A DNA stretch of 64,000 nucleotides from Terriglobia bacterium (GCA_020073015.1 JAIQFZ010000006.1:62001-126000); one strand, 5' to 3'; shown: positions 53,489 to 63,222, counted from the first letter of the stretch. Notes: a model not told the origin generated them from the sequence alone. Made by a program: numbers and translations.

Positions 53489-55117
53489 ATGATTTCTGTA
53501 AGCAATGTGTCGATGCGCTACGGCGCCAAAGTACTGTTTGACGAAGTTTCCACCAGCTTTACGCCGGGGAAGCGCTACGGCCTGACCGGTCCGAACGGCG
53601 CGGGCAAGTCCACGTTCATGAATCTGCTCACGGGCGAGTTGGACCCTCAAAAGGGAAGTGTCGTCCGCCCGCGAAAACTCGGCGTTCTAAGTCAGGATCA
53701 ATTCGCCTACGATCAACATCGCGTGCTCGATACGGTGATCATGGGCAACAAGCGCCTCTGGGCGGCGCTTGTGGAGCGCGACGAAATTTACGCCAAGGCG
53801 GAAATGACGGACGCCGACGGCATGAAGCTCGGCGAACTGGAAGGCGTTGTCGGCGAAGAAGACGGCTATACCGCAGAAGCGGACGCTGCCATCCTGCTGC
53901 AGGGGCTCGATATTCCGCAGGAATGCCATGAGCGAAAAATGGGTGAGTTGCAGGGTGGTCAGAAAGTTCGCGTCCTGCTGGCCCAGGCTCTATTCGGGCA
54001 TCCGCAGGCTCTGCTGCTTGACGAGCCTACCAACCACCTTGACCTCGATTCGATTCACTGGCTGAAAAGTTTCCTGAACGACTATGAAGGTGTGCTGATC
54101 GTGATTTCGCACGACCGCCATTTCCTGAACGGAATCTGTACGCACATCGCCGATATCGACTACGAGACCATCATTACTTATACGGGCACGTACGATGACA
54201 TGGTGGTCGCAAAAACGCAGATTCGTTCACAGATCGAAGGTCAGAACGCGCAACGCGAAAAGAAAATTGCCCAGCTCAACGATTTCATCGCGCGCTTTTC
54301 GGCCGGGACCCGCTCCAGCCAGGTGCAGTCACGCCGCAAGGAAGTGGAACGCCTGCAGGTTACGGAACTGGCCAAGTCCAACATTCAGCGCCCGTTTCTG
54401 AAGTTCGAACAGAAGCGGCCTTCGGGCAAACACATTCTAGAAGTGGAAGGTGTAACGAAGTCCTACGGCGAGACCGAAGTGATCCGCAGCTTCACCGCGA
54501 GCGTAAGCCGGGGAGAAAGAATCGCTTTGATGGGCCGCAACGGGGCTGGGAAGACGACGCTGCTGAATGCGCTTCTAGCGAATGCTCCTACCGTTTCTGA
54601 GACCGAACTTCGCAAGACGAGTGGCTACCATGGGCCATTTGTGAGCGGTGGCAAAGTCATCTGGGGACACGAGGCCGCCGTCGGATTCTTTGCGCAAGAC
54701 CACAGGGCACTGATCCAGCCCGGCATGAAAGTTCTCGAATGGCTGCACCAGTGGGATCCGTCCGCGAGTACCGAAGAGATCCGGGGCCTGCTCGGCCAGA
54801 TGCTGTTTCCGCGCGACGACGCCGACAAGCGCACCGACGTTCTCTCCGGGGGAGAGGCCGCGCGCTTGCTCTTCTGCAAATTGATGCTACAGAAACCCAA
54901 CGTCCTAGTGCTCGATGAGCCGACCAACCACCTCGATCTGGAGTCGATTAACGCCCTCAACATCGCGCTACAGCGCTACCAGGGCACGGTGCTGCTGGTC
55001 ACGCACGACGAGGACCTGATCGATGAAGTGGCCACCCGGATCTGGCATTTTGAGGGCAGCCACGTCATTACTGACTTCAAGGGCGCCTATGAGGAATACG
55101 AAGCGGCGCTCGTCTAA
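53489..55117 (+). CDS. ABC-F family ATPase (YbiT-like)
   Basis: The 542-residue product has two cassettes: MISVSNVSMRYGAKVLFDEV with GPNGAGKSTFM, LQGGQKVRVLLAQAL and DEPTNHLDLDSIHW, and the second with GRNGAGKTTLLNAL, LSGGEAARLLFCKL and DEPTNHLDLESINAL. The arrangement, with no long C-terminal coil, is that of YbiT. Its ribosomal role is known only by family. It is not a copy of the preceding Uup-like gene. Confidence 0.92.
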   Translation: MISVSNVSMRYGAKVLFDEVSTSFTPGKRYGLTGPNGAGKSTFMNLLTGELDPQKGSVVRPRKLGVLSQDQFAYDQHRVLDTVIMGNKRLWAALVERDEIYAKAEMTDADGMKLGELEGVVGEEDGYTAEADAAILLQGLDIPQECHERKMGELQGGQKVRVLLAQALFGHPQALLLDEPTNHLDLDSIHWLKSFLNDYEGVLIVISHDRHFLNGICTHIADIDYETIITYTGTYDDMVVAKTQIRSQIEGQNAQREKKIAQLNDFIARFSAGTRSSQVQSRRKEVERLQVTELAKSNIQRPFLKFEQKRPSGKHILEVEGVTKSYGETEVIRSFTASVSRGERIALMGRNGAGKTTLLNALLANAPTVSETELRKTSGYHGPFVSGGKVIWGHEAAVGFFAQDHRALIQPGMKVLEWLHQWDPSASTEEIRGLLGQMLFPRDDADKRTDVLSGGEAARLLFCKLMLQKPNVLVLDEPTNHLDLESINALNIALQRYQGTVLLVTHDEDLIDEVATRIWHFEGSHVITDFKGAYEEYEAALV

Positions 55118-55170
55118 ACCATCCTGCGTTCGGTGATGTGGCGCTACGGCTCCTTATGTAGAATGTCCCT

Positions 55171-55434
55171 ATGCCATTCCAGACCGGCAGTCCCAATTTT
55201 GGCAAGAAGCGTCCTCCCCCTCCCGACGAGACCTTCGAAGAGGCGACCTACCTGAAGGCGCTGGGAGACAAGCAAAAGGTCGTAAGTCTCAAGCTAGCGG
55301 ACGGCGAAGTCGTGCGTGGATGGATCGAGTACTACGACAAAAATATGGTCAGGGTGACGCGCGAGGATGGCCCCAACCTTTTTATCTTCAAGCACGAGAT
55401 CATGTACATCGCCGAAGACGGCAAGAAAAAGTGA
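55171..55434 (+). CDS. Hfq/Sm-like RNA-binding protein
   Basis: The 87-residue product has an Sm-type fold near residues 25-80: EEATYLKALGDKQKVVSLKL, then ADGEVVRGWIEYYDKNMVRV and a final IFKHEIMYIAE. The last block resembles the Hfq Sm2 motif (YKHAI). Canonical Hfq residues such as the N-terminal Q8 are not obvious. It may be a divergent Hfq or an LSm-like relative of unknown partners. The gene precedes suhB, with a repeat in between. Confidence 0.65.
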   Translation: MPFQTGSPNFGKKRPPPPDETFEEATYLKALGDKQKVVSLKLADGEVVRGWIEYYDKNMVRVTREDGPNLFIFKHEIMYIAEDGKKK

Positions 55435-55440
55435 TCGTCC

Positions 55441-55493
55441 CTAAACCCAAGAGCCAAAGTCCAAAGCCTACGGCCTAAAGCCTAAAGCCTAAT
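55441..55493. repeat. CCTAAAG/CCAAGAG short-word repeats
   Basis: CCCAAGAGCCAAAGTCCAAAG and CCTACGGCCTAAAGCCTAAAG (split as given, each about 20 bases) fill the gap between the Sm-like gene and suhB. The words are like those in 11994-12028. Confidence 0.55.
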
Positions 55494-56324
55494 ATGAATC
55501 TAGTCCCCGCCATGCAGTCGATCGCCCGTGAGGCCGGAGCCTTGCTCATGGGCTACTTCCGTGCGCGGGTCACGATCGAATACAAAGGCGATGCCGACCT
55601 GGTCACTGTGGCCGATCGCAAGTCGGAGGCCTGCATCCTGGAGCGCATCCGCCAGCAATTTCCCATGCACGACGTCATGGGGGAAGAGGGAACTCGCATC
55701 GAGTCCGGTAGCGACTACAAGTGGTACGTCGATCCACTGGACGGTACCACGAACTTCGCTCACGGATTCCCCGTGTTCTGCGTTTCACTCGCGGTGGAAT
55801 ACCGGGGCCAGCGCGTCGCAGCTGTCATCTACGATCCAACGCGAGACGAACTATTCTCGGCCGAAAAGGGCGGCGGTGCTCAATTGAACGGCGGGCCCAT
55901 CCACGTTTCTGTGACGGCCAATCTGGGCGAGTGCCTGGTAGCTACCGGATTCCCCAGCCACAAGCGCCACAAGAGTCCTAACATTTATTTCTACCATCAG
56001 CTCACGCTACGCACGCACGGTGTGCGTCGCGCCGGATCGGCGGCCCTGGATCTGTGCAACGTAGCGGCCGGACGATTCGATGGCTTTTGGGAATTCAATC
56101 TCAATCCGTGGGACACGGCTGCCGGTGTGCTCATTGTGGAAGAAGCCGGCGGCCGCGTGACCGACTTCTCCGGCGGCCCCTTTCAGATCGCCAGCCAGGA
56201 AACACTGGCCTCCAACGGATTAGTACACGACGCCCTGATCCACGAATTCCAGCAGATCTTCGCCGGACGAGGGTTGGAAGAGTTGGCGAGCCCGGTAGCC
56301 TACGCGAAAGATCGCTCGCTCTAA
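55494..56324 (+). CDS. suhB: Inositol monophosphatase family protein (SuhB-like)
   Basis: The 276-residue product has the metal- and phosphate-binding motifs: VTVADRKSEACILERI, MGEEGTRIE, WYVDPLDGTTNFAHGFPVF and FNLNPWDTAAGVLIVEEAGG. The ATG at 55494 starts MNLVPAMQSIAREAGALLMG. SuhB hydrolyses inositol phosphates and also has RNA-related roles; the substrate here is not proven. It precedes the aconitase-family gene. Confidence 0.9.
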   Translation: MNLVPAMQSIAREAGALLMGYFRARVTIEYKGDADLVTVADRKSEACILERIRQQFPMHDVMGEEGTRIESGSDYKWYVDPLDGTTNFAHGFPVFCVSLAVEYRGQRVAAVIYDPTRDELFSAEKGGGAQLNGGPIHVSVTANLGECLVATGFPSHKRHKSPNIYFYHQLTLRTHGVRRAGSAALDLCNVAAGRFDGFWEFNLNPWDTAAGVLIVEEAGGRVTDFSGGPFQIASQETLASNGLVHDALIHEFQQIFAGRGLEELASPVAYAKDRSL

Positions 56325-56409
56325 GCAGTACAATGAAGGACGATGTGGGGCCTTGGGATTTCTCGGGTGACCCTCTGTGGTTGAACGACTTTAGGCAGCG
56401 AAAACGCAC

Positions 56410-58461
56410 GTGGCCAACCCACTTCTGGAACGCCAAGTCGAAAAGCGCCCCGGCAAAGTCCGCCTGCAAGGCCGTATCCTCTTTCTCACCGAAGACCCCG
56501 AACTGATCAGGAAACAGCTAACCGGATGGGATCTGCCGTGGGACACAAAGAATTCAGCCAAGAACCCAAAGCTCCGAGACGATATCTCAACCGACGAGAT
56601 CACGCCTGCTCACTACTGCTTCTACTTTGACCAGACGCTGGGCGAGATTCCTTATCTTGGTCTCAAATGCGGGGGCGTCGTTCCTATTGGCCGCGGCGAG
56701 GTGAAGAAAGGGGGCTTCGTCTGCTCGGTCAGCGGCAAGCGCCGCGGTAAAGGTTCGAGCCGCGAACAGTCCCCATACGCCGAAATGTGTGCCGGCATCC
56801 AGGTGGTGATCGCCGAGAACATCGAGCGCATCTACAAACAGAATTGCCAGAACCTGGGCCTGCTTACCTCGATGGACTTTTCGCTGATTGACCGCATTCG
56901 GGGCGGGGAAGAGATTGCACTCAGCGATTTCACCACCGGCGAGGATGAAATCACCAGGCAAGTCATCGAATACGGTGGTCTGTTTCCTTTCAATGTGGCA
57001 CGTTTGCAGAAGAAGGTGTTCCTGCCGCCGATCAAAGGGGCGGACAGGAGTGTCCGCCCTACACGGGCAATGACGCTGGCTGAGAAGATCTTCGCGCGGC
57101 ACATGGCGGCACCAGATGGCACCGTTGGAGTTGCTGCGGTCCGCCCCAGCGACACCGGCTTTACTCGCGTCGACCTCCGCTTCAGCCATGAATACGTCAC
57201 TCCGATGGCTGCCATTTTCTATGAGCAGTACGTTGGCAAAGATGTCCCAGTGAATGACGCCTCGAGCATTCGCTTTTTCCGCGACCATCTCACGTTCCTC
57301 GACGAGGTCATCTCCGAAGAAAAAAAGAAGATTGGGCTGCTCGATCTGGCCACGCAACTCAAGATCAAGCAGCAGGACTTCGCCCGGCAACAGGGGATCA
57401 AGCTGCACGGCGAACTTACCGACCGCAAGGGCTCCGAAGGGATCTGCCACTCGGTGATGCTGGAAACTTACGCGCTTCCGGGACAAGTCAACGTCGGCTC
57501 CGACTCGCACACGCCCCACGTCGGCGCCATTGGATGCATCGCCTTCGGCATTGGCACTACCGACGTCTTCAATTCCTGGATTACGAAGGACGTTCGCGTC
57601 AGGATTCCGGAATCCGTAAAGATTGTTATCGCGGGAAAGCGGCATGCCAACGTCACCGCCAAGGACTTCATCCTGAAGATTCTCTCGCTCGACTATGTCC
57701 GCAGCGGGAAGGCACTCGCGAAAGTCATGGAATATGCCGGGGAAGCGGTCGAAGCGTTGAGCGTCGACGAGCGTGCCACCATGACCAACATGGCGGCTGA
57801 GATCGGAGGCTTCACCGGCATCGTGGCGCCCGACGAAAAGGTGGTCGAGTTCCTGGTCGAGCGCCGCGGCATGAGGCGCGCCGAAGCCGAGAAGATGATC
57901 GAAGGGCTGCAGAGCGATCCCGACGCCGAGTATTCCGAGGTTATCGAACTCGATGCCGCCGAGATCACCCCCATGGTCGCCACCCCCGGCGATCCCGGCA
58001 ACGGCAAGCACATTCGCGATCTCAACACGCCCGTCCCCATCGAAATCGCCTACGGCGGAACCTGCACAGCCGGCAAAAACGAGGATATGGATATGTATGC
58101 CGCCGTCCTAGCCGACGCCCTGAAGCAAGGCAAGCGCGTGGCGGAAGGTGTCCAGTTTTGGATACAGTTCGGTTCGCAGGAGACGCGCGAGTACTCCAAG
58201 GGCAAAGGCTATCTGGAGATCTTCGAAAAGGCTGGTGCCCGCGTCATTGAGCCCAGCTGCGGAGCCTGCATCAACGCAGGGCCCGGCGTCTCCGCCCGCC
58301 CCGACCAGATCGTCATCAGCGCCCAGAATCGTAACTTTCCCGGCCGCAGCGGGCCGGGGCAGATGTATTTGGCTTCGCCGCTGACGGTCGCTGCCAGCGC
58401 AGTGGCTGGGTACATCGTGGTCTACCATCCCTCGAGTGCAAATGAGTACATATCGGCATAG
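56410..58461 (+). CDS. Aconitase-family protein, compact form with N-terminal swivel domain
   Basis: The 683-residue product has a LeuD-like swivel domain first (RDDISTDEITPAHYCF, KGSSREQSPYAE) and then a LeuC-like catalytic part: LETYALPGQVNVGSDSHTPH, YGGTCTAGKNEDMDMYA and EPSCGACINAGPG, where cysteines for the [4Fe-4S] cluster lie. The order is the one in AcnB, but AcnB has an extra N-terminal HEAT-like domain (about 160 residues) that is absent here. It could be an aconitase or a homoaconitase-like enzyme. GTG at 56410 is the start. A palindromic repeat lies in frame between the two domains. Confidence 0.85.
   Translation: MANPLLERQVEKRPGKVRLQGRILFLTEDPELIRKQLTGWDLPWDTKNSAKNPKLRDDISTDEITPAHYCFYFDQTLGEIPYLGLKCGGVVPIGRGEVKKGGFVCSVSGKRRGKGSSREQSPYAEMCAGIQVVIAENIERIYKQNCQNLGLLTSMDFSLIDRIRGGEEIALSDFTTGEDEITRQVIEYGGLFPFNVARLQKKVFLPPIKGADRSVRPTRAMTLAEKIFARHMAAPDGTVGVAAVRPSDTGFTRVDLRFSHEYVTPMAAIFYEQYVGKDVPVNDASSIRFFRDHLTFLDEVISEEKKKIGLLDLATQLKIKQQDFARQQGIKLHGELTDRKGSEGICHSVMLETYALPGQVNVGSDSHTPHVGAIGCIAFGIGTTDVFNSWITKDVRVRIPESVKIVIAGKRHANVTAKDFILKILSLDYVRSGKALAKVMEYAGEAVEALSVDERATMTNMAAEIGGFTGIVAPDEKVVEFLVERRGMRRAEAEKMIEGLQSDPDAEYSEVIELDAAEITPMVATPGDPGNGKHIRDLNTPVPIEIAYGGTCTAGKNEDMDMYAAVLADALKQGKRVAEGVQFWIQFGSQETREYSKGKGYLEIFEKAGARVIEPSCGACINAGPGVSARPDQIVISAQNRNFPGRSGPGQMYLASPLTVAASAVAGYIVVYHPSSANEYISA
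57038..57059. repeat. Palindromic repeat inserted in frame within the aconitase gene
   Basis: GGGCGGACA, loop GGAG, TGTCCGCCC is a perfect 9-base inverted repeat followed by TACACGGG. It encodes KGADRSVRPTRA between the LeuD-like and LeuC-like domains. It is a sequence relative of the unit at 11046-11073 and of the one in mutL. Confidence 0.7.
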
Positions 58462-58564
58462 AGCTCCGGGTGTACAATGCGCGGCGCCGGTCTGGCGTCG
58501 CTGATTTCTTCCCCGCGGTTAAGCAGGCAGTAAAGAGCTGTTTTGCGGAATCGTGAGAGAAATC

Positions 58565-60151
58565 ATGAGAATCCTTCTCTACAACCCTGATAACGGCGTA
58601 ACGCGCAATTTCATGCCGCATCTCTGGATGTTTCTGCTTCAGGCGCTCACTCCGTCTGGTCATGAGGTGCTGTTGGTGGATGGCAACGCCCAACCGATGG
58701 ACGAAGTGGGGATCGCGCAGTTTGTGCGTGAGAAGAAGATTGGACTGGTCGGGATCGGCGCCATGACCAGAATGATCGCCAAGGCGTATCGCATGGCGGA
58801 CGCGGTTCGGGGGGCGGGAGTCCCAGTGGTGATGGGCGGACCGCACGTGACGGAAATGGCCGATGAGGCCTTGGGTCGAGATGGGGGTCCGCGCCACGCC
58901 GATGCCGTCGCCCTGGGGGAAGCGGATGAAACCTGGCCGCGGATTGTTGAAGATGCTGCGCGTGGCCAGCTTAAGGACGTCTATGCGCCGGTCGACGCCT
59001 TTGGTCAGGAGAGCAAGCCCTCGCTGAAGGAATACCCGGCGATTCCGTGGCAGTCGATCGATCTCGACCAGTTCAATCTGGTGCCGAGAGCCGCAACCGC
59101 CCTACTGCAAAAAATAGGAGAAGGCTGGGGAACGTTTCGCATTGTCCCGGTCGAATCCGGGCGAGGTTGTCCTTACGGCTGCGAGTTCTGCACCGTAACC
59201 GGATTTTTCGGAGACTCGATTCGTTTCCGCACCAACGAGAGTGTCGTGAATGAACTGCTGCGGTTGAAGGCCCGCGCCCGCAGCGAGAAGGGCCAGATGG
59301 CGGTGTTTTTTATCGACGACAATTTCGCCATCAACCTCAAGCGCACGAAGTCGCTGCTGCGCGACATCATTGCCGCCGGCGCGCAGGTCCATTGGGTGGC
59401 GCAGATCAGCGCCAATTTGTTGCGCGACGAGGAACTGGTGGACCTGATCGCAGCGTCCGGAGGCAAGTGGATCTTTATCGGCATGGAGTCCATCGACCCG
59501 GCAAACCTGAAAGACGTGAACAAGGGATTCAACAAGCCGGGTGAGTATGCAGCAGTTCTGGAGCGGCTGGCGCAGCGCAATGTGTACGCCATCACGTCGT
59601 TTATTTTTGGCATGGACAATGACACGACTGGAGTGGCCGAGCGCACGCTCGAACAGGTTCGGACCTGGCCTCCCGGTCTGCCCATCTTTGGCCTGCTGAC
59701 TCCATTGCCGGCGACGCCGCTTTATAAGCGGCTGGAGAAGGCCGGGCGGCTGACGCGGCCCAAGCACTGGCAAGAGTTCATCCCGTTTGCCATGGCGCAT
59801 ACGCCGTTGAAGATGACGATTGAAGAAGCGCATGCCGAGGTGAATCACGGCTGGGCCCACGCTTATAGCCCGGAGGCGCTGGCGCAGGCGGTCGAGTCGC
59901 TGAACGACCAGCCTTTGGGCTATCGCATCAATATCTTTCTGGCACGCCTGTGCTTCCGCGGCATCTATTTCCCCATGCTGGGGAAAATGGCGTGGGTGAA
60001 GGTGATTGCCCAGAATTGGCGAACCATCTACAAACTCGTACGGGAGGGGTTCAGGCCCGGGGCTTGGCGCGGCGCGCCTGCAAGGATTCCCGCCATGCCC
60101 GTGCAGCAGGTGGAGTCGATCGAAGCGATTGCACCAGCGGCCGAGGGGTGA
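58565..60151 (+). CDS. B12-binding domain radical SAM protein
   Basis: The 528-residue product begins MRILLYNPDNGVTRNFMPHL with a cobalamin-binding-type Rossmann region (residues 1-140, VVMGGPHVTEMADEAL) and then a radical SAM domain with the cluster motif CPYGCEFC. It resembles Fe-S/B12 oxidoreductases such as the HpnP/HpnJ group and others of unknown role. The substrate is unknown. A GTG at 58553 is an earlier in-frame start. No hopanoid gene is near. Confidence 0.88.
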   Translation: MRILLYNPDNGVTRNFMPHLWMFLLQALTPSGHEVLLVDGNAQPMDEVGIAQFVREKKIGLVGIGAMTRMIAKAYRMADAVRGAGVPVVMGGPHVTEMADEALGRDGGPRHADAVALGEADETWPRIVEDAARGQLKDVYAPVDAFGQESKPSLKEYPAIPWQSIDLDQFNLVPRAATALLQKIGEGWGTFRIVPVESGRGCPYGCEFCTVTGFFGDSIRFRTNESVVNELLRLKARARSEKGQMAVFFIDDNFAINLKRTKSLLRDIIAAGAQVHWVAQISANLLRDEELVDLIAASGGKWIFIGMESIDPANLKDVNKGFNKPGEYAAVLERLAQRNVYAITSFIFGMDNDTTGVAERTLEQVRTWPPGLPIFGLLTPLPATPLYKRLEKAGRLTRPKHWQEFIPFAMAHTPLKMTIEEAHAEVNHGWAHAYSPEALAQAVESLNDQPLGYRINIFLARLCFRGIYFPMLGKMAWVKVIAQNWRTIYKLVREGFRPGAWRGAPARIPAMPVQQVESIEAIAPAAEG

Positions 60152-60183
60152 GGGGGGCGTAGAGCGAGCCTGTTTTCTCTGAT

Positions 60184-60564
60184 TTATTTTTTGGCTGCGC
60201 TTTTGACCTCTACCAGAATGAAGCCCATGGGCTCCTTGCCGACATTCTCGGAAGTGTGCGGCCCTTCGGCCTCCATCCATCCAGCCTCACCCGCCGTGGC
60301 TTCCCAGGTTTCAACCTTGCCATCGGCGCGGACGATCTTCATGGTGCCCGGTTTCGTAACGTAGTACCAGCCTGCGGGATGTGTGTGCATGGGGTCTTTT
60401 TCGCCCGGGCCCAGGATATTTTCGACTACCCGTACGTGATCATTTTCGACCCTGACCTTGTAATGGTCGGCGGCGACCTTCATCACGTCTTGAGCAAGGC
60501 ACAATCCCGAGCACAGCAACAGCGATCCAATTACGAGCACGGTGGCCAGCGCGGTTCGACTCAT
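60184..60564 (-). CDS. Exported cupin-domain protein
   Basis: The 126-residue product has a signal peptide (MSRTALATVLVIGSLLLCSG, cut near CLAQ) and one cupin fold: YKVRVENDHVRVVENILGPG, KDPMHTHPAGWYYV with metal-binding-type histidines and GPHTSENVGKEPMGFILVEV. The cupin's enzymatic or sensing role is unknown. ATG at 60562-60564 gives the leader; the frame is open further upstream. It converges on the radical SAM gene. Confidence 0.85.
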   Translation of the reverse strand: MSRTALATVLVIGSLLLCSGLCLAQDVMKVAADHYKVRVENDHVRVVENILGPGEKDPMHTHPAGWYYVTKPGTMKIVRADGKVETWEATAGEAGWMEAEGPHTSENVGKEPMGFILVEVKSAAKK

Positions 60565-60802
60565 TCTGCAGTTCCTCGGTATAAGGTTTGGTGGAGCGAA
60601 ACATGAGAAGCCTAACACGGTCTTTGGCTGGCGCCAGGAGTGGGAACCACAGTCAAAAAGGGGGCAGCGGAGATACTATGAGCCGCCGGTTCGCGCAGGA
60701 TTGGGGTTTGAGCGCCCCGTGCTCTGTGTACCCAACGAGCTATTCCTGCTACAATTTCGAGTTCAGTTAACCCTCCCGACACCTGAGGAGCCCTGAGAGT
60801 TT

Positions 60803-61063
60803 ATGGCCTACGTCATTGCCGAACCCTGCATCGGAACCAAAGACACCGCCTGCGTAGACGCCTGCCCGGTGGATTGCATTCACCCCAAGAAAGATTCTGA
60901 GAAGTACGCCACCGAAGAGATGCTGTACATTGACCCGGTCGAGTGCATCGACTGCGGCGCGTGCGTGCCCGTTTGCCCGGTCTCGGCCATCTTCGCCCTC
61001 GACGATCTGCCGGAAAAGTGGAAAGAGTACACCGAGCGCAACGCGAAGTACTTCGGGCGGTAG
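60803..61063 (+). CDS. Ferredoxin (7Fe/8Fe type)
   Basis: The 86-residue product has C-x7-C-x3-C-x3-C (CIGTKDTACVDACPVDC) and CIDCGACVPVCPV, which fit two clusters, one probably a [3Fe-4S] and the other [4Fe-4S], as in 7Fe ferredoxins. The protein carries electrons at low potential. A downstream terminator at 61124 ends its transcript, so it is likely monocistronic. It is not next to a known redox partner. Confidence 0.92.
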   Translation: MAYVIAEPCIGTKDTACVDACPVDCIHPKKDSEKYATEEMLYIDPVECIDCGACVPVCPVSAIFALDDLPEKWKEYTERNAKYFGR

Positions 61064-61095
61064 GACAGCTTTCAGCCGTCAGCCGTCAGTAAAAC
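61064..61095. repeat. CAGCCGTCAGCCGTCAG short-word repeat
   Basis: ACAGCTTTCAGCCGTCAGCC and GTCAGTAAAAC follow the ferredoxin stop. The word (CAGCCGTCAG) recurs inverted at 61157-61220. Confidence 0.5.
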
Positions 61096-61123
61096 CAGTT
61101 TCGCACTCGGCATCGAATTGAGA

Positions 61124-61154
61124 GGCGCACGCCAATAAAAGGCGTGCGCCTTTT
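61124..61154 (+). terminator. Rho-independent terminator after ferredoxin
   Basis: GGCGCACGCC-AATAAAA-GGCGTGCGCC is a perfect 10-base stem followed by TTTTGCTTT, 60 bases after the ferredoxin stop codon. Confidence 0.9.
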
Positions 61155-61156
61155 GC

Positions 61157-61220
61157 TTTGAGCTGTCTTTCAGCCCTCAGAAGCACCTAACTGACAGCTG
61201 ATGGCTGACGGCTGATAGCT
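61157..61220. repeat. AGCTGTC...GACAGCTGATGGCTGACGGCTGA repeat
   Basis: GAGCTGTCTTTCAGCCCTCAG and GACAGCTGATGGCTGACGGC (each about 20 bases) form partly inverted arms between the terminator and recO. The 'gctgacggctga' words also appear, inverted, at 61064-61095 and resemble those at 62002-62140. Confidence 0.55.
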
Positions 61221-61257
61221 CCTTCCGTTACAATCATTAATTACCTTGTAGCTCTCC

Positions 61258-62001
61258 ATGGCGCTGAAGGAGTCGGAAGCGATCGTCCTGCGCACCTATC
61301 CGTTGCGCGAGTCCGACCTGCTGGTCACTCTCTTCACTCGCCTGGAAGGGAAGGTGAAGGGTGTTGCGCGCGCGGCCAAGAAGTCGAAACGCCGCTTTGG
61401 GGGCGCGCTTGAGCCGCTCACTTATGTGCGGGCGTTTTACGACGACCGCGAGCGGCAAGAACTGGCGCGGCTCGATTCCTGCGAAGTGATCGAGTCGCCG
61501 ATGGCGACGGAGATCAGTTATTCGCGGGCGGTGGCGCTCGGGCATGTGGCAGAGTTGTTAGACGAGTTGCTGCCGGATCGCGAAGCGAGCGATGCGGTCT
61601 TCCGGCTGAGTCTGGCAGTCTTGCGGGAGCTGCGCGGGGCGGCGCTGTGGATGCCGATCACCTACTTTGAGCTGTGGATGACGCGGCTCATGGGGTTTCT
61701 GCCGGAGTTTACGGAGTGCGTGGTTTGCGGAAGGTCACTCGAAGGCAGCCGAGCTTTTTATCACGCGCTCGTCGACGGTTTGATGTGCCGGGACGATAAG
61801 CGCGTGGCGTCATCGGAGTTGTCGCCCGAATCGAGAAAAATTGCGGCGCAGATGCTGCGGTCACGAGTCTCGGAATTCGCCGAGATTGATTGGCCGAAAG
61901 CAGTGGGATCGGACCTGCGCAAGTTTCTTCTCCAGATATTGGAGCGGCATATTGAGAAGAAGCTGGTGACGGCGGGAATGCTGGAGAAAATCGGCTCCTA
62001 G
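61258..62001 (+). CDS. recO: DNA repair protein RecO
   Basis: RecO binds single-strand DNA and SSB and works with RecR and RecF. The 247-residue product has the family start (ALKESEAIVLRTYPLRESDL), an OB-fold (GKVKGVARAAKKSKRRFGGA), a helical C-terminal part, and a zinc-type pair (CVVCGR, with a later MCRDDK). The ATG at 61258 is clear. The gene is isolated from recR, which is 60 kb away. Confidence 0.94.
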   Translation: MALKESEAIVLRTYPLRESDLLVTLFTRLEGKVKGVARAAKKSKRRFGGALEPLTYVRAFYDDRERQELARLDSCEVIESPMATEISYSRAVALGHVAELLDELLPDREASDAVFRLSLAVLRELRGAALWMPITYFELWMTRLMGFLPEFTECVVCGRSLEGSRAFYHALVDGLMCRDDKRVASSELSPESRKIAAQMLRSRVSEFAEIDWPKAVGSDLRKFLLQILERHIEKKLVTAGMLEKIGS

Positions 62002-62140
62002 CTGCTAGCTACTGGCTGCTGGCAACTGACAGTCGAGATTGTTCTCAGGGTGGTTTTCAGCCATCGTTTGTGGCCCTCTCGAGGGAAAACGGAATCGATT
62101 CCGGGAAGCCAGGGGCTAGAAGCTAGGAGCTAGTAGCTGT
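62002..62140. repeat. GCTAGCTACT/AGCTAGGAGC repeats
   Basis: TAGCTGCTAGCTACTGGCTG on the left and GGCTAGAAGCTAGGAGCTAG on the right are inverted around a unique centre of about 80 bases. The arms could pair and they border the glyQ start. Confidence 0.6.
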
Positions 62141-62144
62141 TTTC

Positions 62145-63176
<1,032 letters not shown>

Positions 63177-63222
63177 TTGTAGCGCCGCCGACTCGGCGGC
63201 TGTCCGCCGGCGCTACTGTGAT
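63177..63222. repeat. GTAGCGCCG...CGGCGCTAC palindromic repeat between glyQ and glyS
   Basis: GTAGCGCCG pairs with CGGCGCTAC around a middle with GACTCGGCGGCTGTCCG. The end CGGCGCTAC is that of the repeats at 22500, 25500 and 48221. It occupies much of the 98-base gap and could attenuate glyS, though no T-run follows. Confidence 0.65.

Noticed and set aside
56587-58011. 474-codon open frame antisense to the aconitase gene
   Set aside because: The sense strand has all aconitase motifs. The antisense product has no recognisable domain.
59102-60280. 392-codon frame antisense to the radical SAM gene
   Set aside because: It runs across the cluster motif of a clear radical SAM gene and shows no similarity.
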